Positions 48,168-56,306 are shown, counted from the stretch's first letter. The stretch is DNA of 64,000 nucleotides from a virus (IMGVR_UViG_3300036792_000284:60280-124279), one strand, 5' to 3'. A program made the numbers and translations. The notes: generated by a model not told the origin, from the letters alone.

Positions 48168-49238
48168 CTAGACCGTGACCAGCTTACGGTCTAGCACCCT
48201 GGCCAGGACGTCAAGCGCGTTCGCGTCCTCGCCCGCGGTCTTGCCGGTCACCATGTTGAGGAGGTTGCGCTCCATGCGACCCCCGCCGGCGCCGGCCGCG
48301 CCGGTAACCTTGCGCTGCCAGGTCCGGTACGTGTTGTCAAGCTGCAGCACGCCGAACGCGGTTCCCGCCCACGGCTTCACCTTGGGGTCGTGGTTCCACA
48401 TCGCCTCGAACGTGTCGCGGACCTTAACCGCGTTCGTGTACTTGATTCCGCCCGTGCTGCTCTTGGGGTCGCGCGGGGGAACCGGCGCCATCTCGTCAAG
48501 CCACGCCGTGAAGTCTTTCGACGTGACATCGATCGCCTGCAGGTCCGCGGCGGCGTGGGCGAAGTCGTCGCCGGCCTGGTACACCAGCCCTAGCGCGTTG
48601 CGCACCTCGGAGATACGCCCCGCCGAATTGCGCGAGTGCTTCACCTTGAGTTTTGTAAGCGCGCTGCCGAGTGCCGCAGACAGCGTGTTGTCGCAAACGA
48701 CACCCTCCACGCCAGTTGCGTACGTGCTCGCCAGCGAACCGTCGACGGAGGTAGCCGCGACGATGTACGGCGCGAATCCGTACCCGCCCACTTCCAGCCC
48801 GCTTCCCGCTAGCTTCGCTTGCAGGAATGCGACTCCGCGCTTACGGAGCAGGCCGACGGACGCGACGCCCAGTTCTCCGCGCGACGTGTCGAGAATGGCC
48901 GCGATCTGGTCCGCGGTCCACTTCTGGTACCCGTGCACCTGGTAGCCGCTCTTGAACACGCCGAGAATGTCACCCGTGTCAGGGGTGACGATGGCCTGTC
49001 GCTCCGGGTCCTCCGTCACCTGGCGGTTGCCGTCGGCATCCTCGAACTGCGCGAAGATTTTAGCCGAGACGAAAGGCACGTCCAGAATGCGGCGCACCTC
49101 CGCCTCCGGTACGGGCCCGTCAAAGTGTGACCCGTCGGTCATGTACTCGCCCGACGCCGCCCACCAGGCCGGCCCGCGCTCGTCGGTGTACCCGATGCGG
49201 ATATTTGCCTGTAGCCATTCGAGAGATTCGCGGCTCAT
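48168..49238 (-). CDS. DUF932 phage/plasmid-like protein, 356 aa
   Basis: Matches the DUF932/TIGR03299 layout: VFKSGYQVHGYQKW near residue 95, then FAPYIVAATSVDGSLA, VCDNTLSAAL and a C-terminal LLNMVTGKTAG helix. Members occur in phages and plasmids near recombination genes; their activity is not established. ATG with GAAGGGCAGGCACCCA. Another, diverged member is at 14216. Confidence 0.85.
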   Translation of the reverse strand: MSRESLEWLQANIRIGYTDERGPAWWAASGEYMTDGSHFDGPVPEAEVRRILDVPFVSAKIFAQFEDADGNRQVTEDPERQAIVTPDTGDILGVFKSGYQVHGYQKWTADQIAAILDTSRGELGVASVGLLRKRGVAFLQAKLAGSGLEVGGYGFAPYIVAATSVDGSLASTYATGVEGVVCDNTLSAALGSALTKLKVKHSRNSAGRISEVRNALGLVYQAGDDFAHAAADLQAIDVTSKDFTAWLDEMAPVPPRDPKSSTGGIKYTNAVKVRDTFEAMWNHDPKVKPWAGTAFGVLQLDNTYRTWQRKVTGAAGAGGGRMERNLLNMVTGKTAGEDANALDVLARVLDRKLVTV

Positions 49239-49278
49239 TGGGTGCCTGCCCTTCCGTCCGCCCGGGGTGCCCCGGGCT

Positions 49279-49317
49279 CTTAACTACAGTTAAGCCTAGC
49301 TGAGCTGTATCTGTCAA
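49279..49317 (-). promoter_or_regulatory. Promoter with CTTAAC palindrome over the -10
   Basis: TTGACA, 18 bp, TTAACT. The palindrome CTTAACTACAGTTAAG (49279-49294) covers the -10 instead of the -35. Same element type as at 27224. Confidence 0.55.
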
Positions 49318-50693
49318 GTACTTGCAGAGACAGATCCGTCAGGATTGCGCACGGGCGCGACCAGGTAAGCGACGCGCGTACGGTCCGCGCGCTCGAATCC
49401 GGCTACCTCCATGCCCGGGGTCGACGCCTCGCGCCAGGTGAGCACCTGCCCGGCGTCGTGCAGGACCGCGGCGCGCGCGTCGGCGCGCGTGGCGTAGCGG
49501 GTCCCTAGATCCTGCGGGGCGTGCATCTCCCGCGTCCCGTACGGCTGCACACGGCGCGACACGCGAAACGGGCCGGGGTCGCGTGTAATGGCAGGCATGG
49601 CCGCAATAACGGCGATCTGCGACTCTGCAGTATCCGGCGCCCCTGCAGGCGTAGCCGGAGGCAGGGCGGCCGGGCAGTCGGAGCACTGCGCCGGCGTGCC
49701 GCGCCGCGAAGGATGCCGGCATGCCCCGCTAGCGGCAGCCATGCGCGCGCGCAGCGATCCGGGGTCGGGCTCCGACCCCGGATCGCCCGTGGCCGCCTGC
49801 AGTCGCTCGGCGCGCTGGTCACTCGCGGCTACAAATTCCGCGTGCGTGGCGGGCCCGCTACCCGTGATGATGTAGCGCAACGGCTCAGCATCACTGATAT
49901 TCGATTTATGCCGAGTTATCAGGCGCACGCGTTCGTCGTCCTTGGCCAGCTGGATAACGAACGCTAGCCGTACCGAGTTAAGCAGGCCCGCACTGCCGGC
50001 CACCTTGCCGTCTTTGGTCAGGTGGTGCAGCACCGCTAGCGCCACGTTCGCGCGGCGTGCGAACCTGCCGAGCGCAACCATGGTGCGCGTCGCGCCCTGC
50101 CTGCTGTCGATCGTGTAACCGTCGGATAGCACCGCAGACAGTGAGTCGGCAACGACCAATGCAACCGGGGGCCCGCCGATGGCGTTTAGTTTCTTGATTT
50201 CCGTCAGGATGGCCGGGCAGTCTTTCGGCAAGGTGACGGGGGAGTCGTCGCGCCACACACTCAGATCGTGAATGTAGCGGACGGCGCCCGCCTCGCCGGC
50301 CAGTTCGGGGTCTAGCCCGAACTCAGCGACCGCTACGGCGATAGCCGCGCGAAAGCGGGGCGCCAAATCCTCGAATTGGTCGTCTTCGCCCGGGCCGGAG
50401 ATCCACACCACGCGGCCGGGGTCGCGCCTGATGGCCTGGTCCTCGTTGGCGAACGGCAAACCGAGCACGACGCGCGCGGCATGCGCGCAAAACAACATGC
50501 CCTTACCCGTCCCGCCGGCTGCCACGTAAACCGTAACGGACCCTACCGGGATGTAATCCGGCTGCAGCCAGCGCCGCTCAATGTACGGAATATGCGAGTA
50601 GGAAACGGCCGCTAGGTCGTCCCCGTCCTCCGGGGGGTCCAGCAGGAGATCAGGGGAGGCGTAGACGAGACGCTCCTCCGTCGGTTGTGTCAT
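49314..50693 (-). CDS. RepA/AAA_25-type ATPase, 459 aa
   Basis: A RecA-fold ATPase: Walker A VAAGGTGKGML (about 57-67), Walker B VALVVADSLSAVL, RQGATRTMVALGRFARRANVAL and the sensor-type LAVLHHLTK segment, as in plasmid RepA helicases and related primase-helicase loaders. After about 300 comes a long Pro/Ala-rich linker and a C-terminal domain of unknown type. It may be a second helicase or a recombination mediator. ATG with GGTGAGG. Confidence 0.8.
   Translation of the reverse strand: MTQPTEERLVYASPDLLLDPPEDGDDLAAVSYSHIPYIERRWLQPDYIPVGSVTVYVAAGGTGKGMLFCAHAARVVLGLPFANEDQAIRRDPGRVVWISGPGEDDQFEDLAPRFRAAIAVAVAEFGLDPELAGEAGAVRYIHDLSVWRDDSPVTLPKDCPAILTEIKKLNAIGGPPVALVVADSLSAVLSDGYTIDSRQGATRTMVALGRFARRANVALAVLHHLTKDGKVAGSAGLLNSVRLAFVIQLAKDDERVRLITRHKSNISDAEPLRYIITGSGPATHAEFVAASDQRAERLQAATGDPGSEPDPGSLRARMAAASGACRHPSRRGTPAQCSDCPAALPPATPAGAPDTAESQIAVIAAMPAITRDPGPFRVSRRVQPYGTREMHAPQDLGTRYATRADARAAVLHDAGQVLTWREASTPGMEVAGFERADRTRVAYLVAPVRNPDGSVSAST
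49754..49786. repeat. Perfect 15-bp hairpin inside the RepA-like gene
   Basis: GCGATCCGGGGTCGG, GCT, then the exact complement, in the linker-coding part of the gene. Confidence 0.9.
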
Positions 50694-50769
50694 GATGCCT
50701 CACCTGTATGTGTTGGGTTGATGGATAGCTAGCCAGGGCATCCCGGGCACGGGAGCGCGTCGCGCTGTG

Positions 50770-50800
50770 AACTTACCCGGTTGCCTTGACTCTGGTCAAG
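50770..50800 (-). promoter_or_regulatory. Palindrome promoter inside the end of the upstream gene
   Basis: TTGACC, 18 bp, TAAGTT; operator CTTGACTCTGGTCAAG at 50785-50800. The -10 starts with the TAA stop codon of the upstream gene. Confidence 0.75.
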
Positions 50801-51369
50801 CGCGAAACCTCCGCGCTTAGTGACATGTGGTTGTGAAACTCTGCCTGGCCGGGAGGCAGCAGGAGGTCACCCGCGCGCAGCAGCACGGCCATAGGCGCCC
50901 CGGTGGCGATGTAGAGCGCGGCGGCGTCGGTCGGCGCCCCGGCTAGCTGGTCTGTCAGCTCGTGCGCCTGGACGTCTAGCAGGTGCGCAGCGCAATACAG
51001 GCGCCCGCGGTGCGCGCTCTCGGCGTCGCGGTGGCAGCTGTCACAGGTCCCGATCGCGACGCGCAGCGCTTCAACCGGCATCGTCTTGCGCTTGCGGTAC
51101 TCGTCAAAGACCGTAGCCACGCGCGAGAGCCGACGGTTAGCCTCGCCGGCTGCTTTCTTGATGGCGACGTCACGCCGCAGCACTTCGGCATCGAACTTGC
51201 CGCGCCACATGACCAGCATCCCGTAGTCCGCCGACGCGTCGGCGATGTGCCGCTCGAACTCGCGCCGGCTCTCCGCGTTGCCGCGCTCCATCCACTGCCG
51301 CTCGCACCGTGCGAGGAACGCGGCCAGCTCGGCCCGCTCCGCGTCGTTGTCGAGTGAGTCTCTGCTCAC
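50773..51369 (-). CDS. Hypothetical protein with Cys cluster, 198 aa
   Basis: GTG 51369 overlaps the upstream TAG. Long helical N-terminal two thirds, then CDSCHRDAESAHRGRLYC, a possible zinc site. The last residues LTRVKATG are coded by the next operator and its stop is part of the next -10. Confidence 0.7.
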   Translation of the reverse strand: MSRDSLDNDAERAELAAFLARCERQWMERGNAESRREFERHIADASADYGMLVMWRGKFDAEVLRRDVAIKKAAGEANRRLSRVATVFDEYRKRKTMPVEALRVAIGTCDSCHRDAESAHRGRLYCAAHLLDVQAHELTDQLAGAPTDAAALYIATGAPMAVLLRAGDLLLPPGQAEFHNHMSLSAEVSRLTRVKATG

Positions 51370-51527
51370 TACTTCCACCCCTCCCGCTCCGCTTGCGCGC
51401 GGACGTCGGCCGGCGTGCGGAGATCGACCTTCGGCGCGTGGTCGAACATGGCCTCGAACTGCTCTTGTGAGTGCAGCATCCCTTCCGGGGTGTTGCTCAC
51501 CTGCCCGGTAACGGTCGCGGTGCTCAT
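51369..51527 (-). CDS. Hypothetical protein, 52 aa
   Basis: Starts MSTATVTGQVSN, close to the start of the gene upstream (MSTATATVVITT). ATG with GAAGGGCAGGCACCCA. Acidic, helical end. First gene of a two-gene unit. Confidence 0.7.
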   Translation of the reverse strand: MSTATVTGQVSNTPEGMLHSQEQFEAMFDHAPKVDLRTPADVRAQAEREGWK

Positions 51528-51559
51528 TGGGTGCCTGCCCTTCGGTTGTGCTTGACTCA

Positions 51560-51589
51560 AGACTAAGCGATGCCTTGACTTGAGTCAAG
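51560..51589 (-). promoter_or_regulatory. Palindrome promoter for 51369-51527
   Basis: TTGACT, 17 bp, TAGTCT; operator CTTGACTTGAGTCAAG at 51574-51589. A partial second copy (CTTGACTCAAGACTAAG, from 51551) covers the -10. Confidence 0.8.
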
Positions 51590-51590
51590 C

Positions 51591-51815
51591 CTATGACCAG
51601 GCGAACGCGGCCAGAGCTGCAGCGATGCGCGCGGCGTTCGCCGTTTCGTCGTGGTCGTGCGCCTCGGCCAGCCGGCGCGCTACGTGCTTAGCGGAGGTGT
51701 ACTCGCTCACATAGGAGCAGTTCGGCGAGGTGCACCGGACGAAAAACCCATACGCGTCGAGCACCACCTCACAGTTAGCGGTGGTGATGACCACGGTTGC
51801 CGTTGCCGTGCTCAT
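51591..51815 (-). CDS. Zinc-finger-like protein, 74 aa
   Basis: CTSPNCSYVS plus HVARRLAEAHDHDE gives a C…C…H…H pattern like a small zinc finger. ATG overlaps the upstream stop. Third gene of its unit. Confidence 0.7.
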   Translation of the reverse strand: MSTATATVVITTANCEVVLDAYGFFVRCTSPNCSYVSEYTSAKHVARRLAEAHDHDETANAARIAAALAAFAWS

Positions 51816-52033
51816 GACGCGCTTACCGCCTCTTGCTCAGCAGCCCACGCGCGCAGCTCGCCCGGCAGGGCGCGCGCCTCGCCGTCGTCGTACACGGGGT
51901 CTGCCTCGCAATGGCCGGCAACTTCGCGGGCCGCGCGTGGCCGGTCTGCCGGCGCCGCGCACATCAGATCGGACGCGCAGCCCGCGTGACCGTCATCCTC
52001 TAGCCACATGGCCAGCTGGTGGATAGTCATCAT
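51812..52033 (-). CDS. Hypothetical protein, 73 aa
   Basis: Two adjacent ATG codons; the outer one overlaps the upstream stop as ATGATGA. Acidic, helical, with a few cysteines (GCASDLMC). Not recognised. Confidence 0.7.
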   Translation of the reverse strand: MMTIHQLAMWLEDDGHAGCASDLMCAAPADRPRAAREVAGHCEADPVYDDGEARALPGELRAWAAEQEAVSAS

Positions 52034-52503
52034 GACGTCGCTACCGCCTTGGCCGCGTCGGGGTTGTCCGCCCACGCCTGCGCGTCAGGGAATGCGGACA
52101 GGGGGATAGAGCCGGCCGACGATCGGCGCTGTACCGCGGTGTACGCCTCGCCGTCGACCAGGTACCACGCCTCGCCGTCCTTGCCCGCGAACATCACGCC
52201 GGCCATGCCCGCGGGTACGCCTTCCTTCCAGTCGCCGAACGCGGAGCGCGCGAACATCTCGCCCGCGGCCATCGATGCCTTGCGCGCGTCGTCCTGCGCT
52301 TGGCTCTGCGCGGCTCCGTCGCGGCACCTGTCGCCGTGCACCCCGCGCAGCCCGCCCAGCCGCGCATAGCACGGCGAGCACAACGCCGGCGCCGGGCAGT
52401 AGGGAAGCCCGCTCACCTTGTACGCACAGGGGCGCTTGACCGCACCCGGAGAGCTGCAGGCGTCGCATACCAGCCCGCCGCCTCTTGCGTAGCAGTAACC
52501 CAT
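52030..52503 (-). CDS. Cysteine-rich protein, 157 aa
   Basis: The N-terminal 60 residues carry eight cysteines (CYARGG, CDACSSPG, PCAYK, CSPCYARLGG, RCRDG), probably two zinc knuckles. The rest is a compact domain (AGKDGEAWYLVDGEAYTAV). ATG after AAAGGCAGGCACGG. First gene of the unit. Confidence 0.75.
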   Translation of the reverse strand: MGYCYARGGGLVCDACSSPGAVKRPCAYKVSGLPYCPAPALCSPCYARLGGLRGVHGDRCRDGAAQSQAQDDARKASMAAGEMFARSAFGDWKEGVPAGMAGVMFAGKDGEAWYLVDGEAYTAVQRRSSAGSIPLSAFPDAQAWADNPDAAKAVATS

Positions 52504-52539
52504 GATCCGTGCCTGCCTTTCGTTGCCTGACTTGTGACC

Positions 52540-52569
52540 AGCCTAAGGCATGGCTTGACTTGAGTCAAG
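52540..52569 (-). promoter_or_regulatory. Palindrome promoter for 52030-52503
   Basis: TTGACT, 17 bp, TAGGCT; operator CTTGACTTGAGTCAAG at 52554-52569. Confidence 0.8.
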
Positions 52570-52573
52570 CAAA

Positions 52574-52611
52574 GAGCTAGCCCGCTCCGCGGTCACGGAG
52601 CGGGCTAGCTC
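52574..52611 (-). terminator. Hairpin, 16-bp arms
   Basis: GAGCTAGCCCGCTCCG and its exact complement, 6-nt loop, between the stop at 52625 and the next operator. Confidence 0.75.
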
Positions 52612-52624
52612 AGGGGGGTACAGC

Positions 52625-52816
52625 TCAGCCAGGCAGGAACCGCGTACCTACCTGCTCAGGCTGGTAAGCGGGGTCCGGGTCTGTCCCGATCCTCACCCCG
52701 CCAGCCGAGACGATCCGCCTGAAACGCTTACGCGCGTCGGCTAGCGCCTGCTCAGGGGTCACCCACCCGCCCAGCTCGCTGCGCCAGACGTAGCCTGCCG
52801 GCCATTCGAAAGCCAT
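52625..52816 (-). CDS. Hypothetical protein, 63 aa
   Basis: ATG with GGGGAG upstream. Short beta start (WPAGYVWRSELGGWV) and basic helix (ARKRFRRIV). Second gene of the unit from 53633. Confidence 0.7.
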   Translation of the reverse strand: MAFEWPAGYVWRSELGGWVTPEQALADARKRFRRIVSAGGVRIGTDPDPAYQPEQVGTRFLPG

Positions 52817-52828
52817 GACTCCCCTACC

Positions 52829-53596
52829 TCAGCTCAGCGAAGCGGAGACGTACCGCTCAGCCTCTGCCCGCTCGCGCTCGGCGCGCGCCGCGTCGTCGCG
52901 CGTCTTGAACGTGCGGTCATTCGGCTCCCCCGGCCCGCTGCCCTCCGCGCACACGATGCGCCATTTGCTGTCGGCGTAGTTGCGGCTCACGCAGCCGCAC
53001 GCCCCGGAGGCGTACCGGACATTGGTCACGTACCAGCCGCCGTGACGCCACGGGGCATAGCTCGGGGTCCAGGTGTCCCCCCGGGCCTTGCGCTGCGCTG
53101 CGTCTTTGTACCCCAGGGTGCGGCACTCGTCCAGCGTGGCCGCGAACATGTCGTTTAGCATGCCCTCGAAGTACTCCCGGCCGCCTCCCCGCTTGCCGGT
53201 GAGGATGTAATGCCAGGAGATCGACTCAAACGCTACGTGCATCAGCGCGGGCCGGCCCTTGAACGTGGTAGGCCGTGACTTGACCGCCAGCCATTCGTCG
53301 GAGCATTCGCCCTGCTGGATGAAGCACAGCACCTGGCCGCTGCCGTCCTCCAGCGCGAACGCGGAACCGTTTGAGTAGTTGCCGAACGACAGCCAGCGCC
53401 GCAGCTCGTCACGCGAGGCGCACATGCGCACCTTGGCGCCCTCGAAAGGCGGGTCGTACGCGTCGCGAATCCAGGTGTTACGGGCGGCCACCTCGTCCCA
53501 CAGCGCGGCCAGCTGCGGCGGGACCGGCCGCGGGTCGGTCAGGGGGAGGCTGAACAGCTCTTCCCAGTTCTCAGTTTCGGTAGTGCTCGTCTTCAC
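52829..53596 (-). CDS. Hypothetical protein, 255 aa
   Basis: One of the longer small-gene-region products. GTG with GAAGGGCAGGCACCCC. Mixed domain (YSNGSAFALEDGSGQVL, SWHYILTGKRGGGREYFEG), CGCVSRN pair, and a charged helical tail. No known family. Confidence 0.8.
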   Translation of the reverse strand: MKTSTTETENWEELFSLPLTDPRPVPPQLAALWDEVAARNTWIRDAYDPPFEGAKVRMCASRDELRRWLSFGNYSNGSAFALEDGSGQVLCFIQQGECSDEWLAVKSRPTTFKGRPALMHVAFESISWHYILTGKRGGGREYFEGMLNDMFAATLDECRTLGYKDAAQRKARGDTWTPSYAPWRHGGWYVTNVRYASGACGCVSRNYADSKWRIVCAEGSGPGEPNDRTFKTRDDAARAERERAEAERYVSASLS

Positions 53597-53632
53597 GGGG
53601 TGCCTGCCCTTCGCTCGGTTGCCTGCAGCGCC

Positions 53633-53662
53633 AGCCTAAGGCATGGCTTGACTCAAGTCAAG
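53633..53662 (-). promoter_or_regulatory. Palindrome promoter for 52829-53596
   Basis: TTGACT, 17 bp, TAGGCT; operator CTTGACTCAAGTCAAG at 53647-53662. Confidence 0.8.
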
Positions 53663-53717
53663 CATTCCACGCACAGCGGGTGAGCCGTCGGAACCGCGCC
53701 CGCTACGCGTGGAATGC
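53662..53717 (-). terminator. Long hairpin abutting the operator
   Basis: GCATTCCACGC/GCGTGGAATGC outer arms and AGCGGG/CCCGCT inner arms; the last operator base is the first arm base. Confidence 0.6.
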
Positions 53718-53722
53718 CCGCC

Positions 53723-54112
53723 TCATGCCGGGATTTCCTCGCCGGCCCGGCGCATGTCTTCCGGCATGCTGTGGCAGATGCGGGCGGGGCTGCCAGTGAA
53801 GCAGCAGTGACCGTCATGCAGCCGGACGGGATAGCGCCAGCACTGGCACCGCTCGCCCGCGTCTTCCACGATGGCGGGCTCCAGCTGCGGCAGCCGCTGC
53901 AGCCAGGCCATGAGCGCCAGCTCACGCCGGCGCCGCACGTCGGCGGCCCGCCTCCGGTCCTGGCCGGGCTGCGCCTCGCCGCTCGGCTCGATCGTGACCG
54001 TGCCGTCGGGCTGCACGGCTCCCGTCACCCACCCGGGCAGGAACCGGGTCCACCATTCCTGGCTGCGCGGGAAGTCCGGCGCGTCGATCTTGCCCTGGTC
54101 AATGGTGATCAT
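53723..54112 (-). CDS. Hypothetical protein, 129 aa
   Basis: ATG overlaps the upstream stop. Beta-rich start, basic middle (DRRRAADVRRRRELALMAWL) and a CQCW, CCFTG, CHSM cysteine set. Not recognised. Confidence 0.75.
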   Translation of the reverse strand: MITIDQGKIDAPDFPRSQEWWTRFLPGWVTGAVQPDGTVTIEPSGEAQPGQDRRRAADVRRRRELALMAWLQRLPQLEPAIVEDAGERCQCWRYPVRLHDGHCCFTGSPARICHSMPEDMRRAGEEIPA

Positions 54113-54321
54113 GCCGCGCCGCCGACCAGCCAGCCGCGGCTGTCCCACGTGCGCCCGCACGGGCACGGGTAGGTCTCCCCGCTGGCGTAGTCAACCCCGT
54201 CGACCGAGGCGCCGCACGGGCACTGGAACCGGCCTAGCGCCGACTGGCCGGCCGGCGCGGACGGGTCACGCAGCCATGCGAGTTTGGCTGTGCTGGTGGT
54301 TACGCTTAGCTTGCTGCTCAT
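54109..54321 (-). CDS. Zinc-ribbon protein, 70 aa
   Basis: CPCGASVDG and CPCGRTWDS form a clear ribbon at 34-60. ATG with AAAGGCAGGCACACG. First gene of its unit. Confidence 0.75.
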   Translation of the reverse strand: MSSKLSVTTSTAKLAWLRDPSAPAGQSALGRFQCPCGASVDGVDYASGETYPCPCGRTWDSRGWLVGGAA

Positions 54322-54354
54322 CGTGTGCCTGCCTTTGCTCGGTTGCCTGCAGCC

Positions 54355-54384
54355 AGCCTAGGGCATGGCTTGACTTGAGTCAAG
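54355..54384 (-). promoter_or_regulatory. Palindrome promoter inside an upstream gene end
   Basis: TTGACT, 17 bp, TAGGCT; operator CTTGACTTGAGTCAAG at 54369-54384. The TAG of the -10 is also the stop codon at 54358. Confidence 0.8.
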
Positions 54385-54630
54385 AGATGGCGGGCTGCCG
54401 GCTCCCGGCCGCAGCAGGGCCAGCGCCTGCCGCTCGAACTCCCCGCAGGCCGCCGTGCCTGCTCCCAGCGTGCGCGCGTAGCGCACCAGCCCCGCCGCGG
54501 CCTCCTCCCGGGACACCACCCGCGCGCAGTCGTTTTCGACGTCATACACCACGCGCGGGCCGGGGCACCCGGCAGCGGCGAACACAGGGTCGTGACCTTC
54601 CCCGTAACGGTCGCAGCAGACGGGGGTCAT
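54358..54630 (-). CDS. Hypothetical protein, 90 aa
   Basis: ATG overlaps the upstream stop. VCCDRYGEGHD at the start may bind metal; helical end. The last residues LDSSQAMP are coded by the next operator and its TAG is the next -10. Confidence 0.7.
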   Translation of the reverse strand: MTPVCCDRYGEGHDPVFAAAGCPGPRVVYDVENDCARVVSREEAAAGLVRYARTLGAGTAACGEFERQALALLRPGAGSPPSLDSSQAMP

Positions 54631-55142
54631 TCCGTCCACCCCGCGGCCAGCCAGGGGCGCCACGCGCCGGCGGGAGTGCCGGGCTCGTGGGCCGGACTGT
54701 CCGGCTCGGCGTCGAGGTAAGCCCCGGTGTACGGGTCCCCCCCGCCCCAGAACGCGTCCGAGACCACGGCGCCCCGGGGGTGGACGATATGCCACTCGCC
54801 GGAAAAATCCGGCGCGTACGGCCCGTGGCCGCCGCGCTCCATACTGTCCGCCGCGCGGCGCAGCTCGGCCGCGATTTCCGCGCAGGTGAGCACCTGGCCG
54901 GCCTCGCCCGGGCGGACACTCACCGTGAAGGTATACACGGGGACGTTCTCCGCGGCCTCGCGGCCGGACGTCACCCGCTCGGGCGGCGGCGTGCGCAGCG
55001 TTTCCGCCAGTTTCGGCATGTCCGGGGTGTCGTCGTCGCCGGCGTCTCCCCAGTCGGCCGGGGTCACCTCGAAGTAGTCTTCCCCGTCCGGGTCCTCGTC
55101 TGTCTCGTGCGTGTGCGTCCGACTCTCCGGCCAGTCGTTCAT
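54627..55142 (-). CDS. Acidic hypothetical protein, 171 aa
   Basis: ATG with GAAGGGCGGGCACCTG. Very acidic first 45 residues, then a mixed domain (VYTFTVSVRPGEAGQVL, GEWHIVHPRGAVVSDAF). DNA mimicry is possible for such acidic proteins but unproven. Confidence 0.75.
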   Translation of the reverse strand: MNDWPESRTHTHETDEDPDGEDYFEVTPADWGDAGDDDTPDMPKLAETLRTPPPERVTSGREAAENVPVYTFTVSVRPGEAGQVLTCAEIAAELRRAADSMERGGHGPYAPDFSGEWHIVHPRGAVVSDAFWGGGDPYTGAYLDAEPDSPAHEPGTPAGAWRPWLAAGWTE

Positions 55143-55181
55143 CAGGTGCCCGCCCTTCGGTTGTCTCGGTTGCCTGCTTGC

Positions 55182-55211
55182 AGGGTAGTGCATGGCTTGA
55201 CTTGAGTCAAG
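55182..55211 (-). promoter_or_regulatory. Palindrome promoter for 54627-55142
   Basis: TTGACT, 17 bp, TACCCT; operator CTTGACTTGAGTCAAG at 55196-55211. Confidence 0.8.
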
Positions 55212-55221
55212 AAACGAAAGC

Positions 55222-55689
55222 TTACCCCTTGACTAGCACCGCGAAGCTGTTGATGCCCACCCGCACCCCGTTCGTCCGCTTGCCTTTCGGCAGCAGGGCG
55301 GAGATGCGCCCGGTGGCTTCGGCCTGCTGCGGCTTAGCCTCCGGCACCAGCCGCGCATCCTCGTACTCGTGCCAGGTGCCTGAACGGTCGGCCCGGTAGA
55401 GGATCACCCGGGCGAAGCGGGTCACCTTGTCTACGGAGGTAAGCGAGCGGTACCCGTCTGCCAGCCAGCCGGCGATGCGCGCATCCATCTCGCGCTGGCG
55501 GTACAGCCCTTGAAGGAGGTAGATGGCAGTGTCCTCACGCTCACCCGCGATACCGGGGATCTTGCCCTTGAAAAAAGCGTTGTACGGGAATCCCTCGGCT
55601 TTGATGGCCTCCGCACGCAGCTGGGTGAACTCAGACAGCCATTCGGCCACCTGCTCTAGATCGTTGTAGTCCTTATTCCAGGTAAACAT
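55222..55689 (-). CDS. Hypothetical protein, 155 aa
   Basis: ATG with GAAGGGCAGGCACCT. Helical first half with many aromatics (FTWNKDYNDLEQVAEWL), beta second half. Second gene of the unit from 56237, although it carries its own leader element. Confidence 0.75.
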   Translation of the reverse strand: MFTWNKDYNDLEQVAEWLSEFTQLRAEAIKAEGFPYNAFFKGKIPGIAGEREDTAIYLLQGLYRQREMDARIAGWLADGYRSLTSVDKVTRFARVILYRADRSGTWHEYEDARLVPEAKPQQAEATGRISALLPKGKRTNGVRVGINSFAVLVKG

Positions 55690-55716
55690 AGGTGCCTGCC
55701 CTTCGGTTGACTGCTC

Positions 55717-56205
55717 TTACTCGCTCAGAAAGGCCGCGAGCTGGCCGGGTGTGAGGATGTGGGCCCATGGCACGGGCGCATAGTCCCGCGAGAGCATCGC
55801 CAGCCGCGCCGACATCGACACCGTGACCCGCGTGCCGTCCACGGCCACCAGACCGTGAGCACGCAGCCAGCCCGACGCGGCCGGCGGAATCGAGTTGACG
55901 TAGCCGGCCTTAATGCGCCCCGTCTCAGGCTGAAGCTCGGCCGGCCGGATACCGATCAGCCGCAGGTCATTGCGCACAGTGGCCGTAATGCTCCCTGCAT
56001 GGCGGAAAGGCCGGTAGACAACCCAGTGGCGCCCCTTGCCGGGCACCTCGCGAGAGATGTTCGCGCCGCCGTCCGGCGTGACCTCCACCTGGTAGCCGCG
56101 CCTGGCCGCAGTGACCAGAGAGCGCATGACGTCCGCGTCGGAGCCGGCGCCTTCGGAAACTGTCCCGTCGGTGCTGGTAACGGTCATGAAGTAGGAGAAA
56201 TCCAC
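55717..56205 (-). CDS. Hypothetical protein, 162 aa
   Basis: GTG with GAAGGCAGGCATCCC. N-terminal small beta-alpha domain (FSYFMTVTSTDGTVSEG), C-terminal helices with AARRGYQVEV. Not recognised. Confidence 0.75.
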   Translation of the reverse strand: MDFSYFMTVTSTDGTVSEGAGSDADVMRSLVTAARRGYQVEVTPDGGANISREVPGKGRHWVVYRPFRHAGSITATVRNDLRLIGIRPAELQPETGRIKAGYVNSIPPAASGWLRAHGLVAVDGTRVTVSMSARLAMLSRDYAPVPWAHILTPGQLAAFLSE

Positions 56206-56236
56206 GGGATGCCTGCCTTCCGGTTGTCTAAGCATC

Positions 56237-56266
56237 ACCGTAATGCATGGCTTGACTTGAGTCAAG
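56237..56266 (-). promoter_or_regulatory. Palindrome promoter for 55717-56205
   Basis: TTGACT, 17 bp, TACGGT; operator CTTGACTTGAGTCAAG at 56251-56266. Confidence 0.8.
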
Positions 56267-56271
56267 AAACA

Positions 56272-56306
56272 AGTTAGCCCGCCCCGGGGTGCGAGGCGGG
56301 CTAACT
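56272..56306 (-). terminator. Hairpin after the 27-aa gene
   Basis: AGTTAGCCCGCC/GGCGGGCTAACT, 11-nt loop. Confidence 0.7.
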
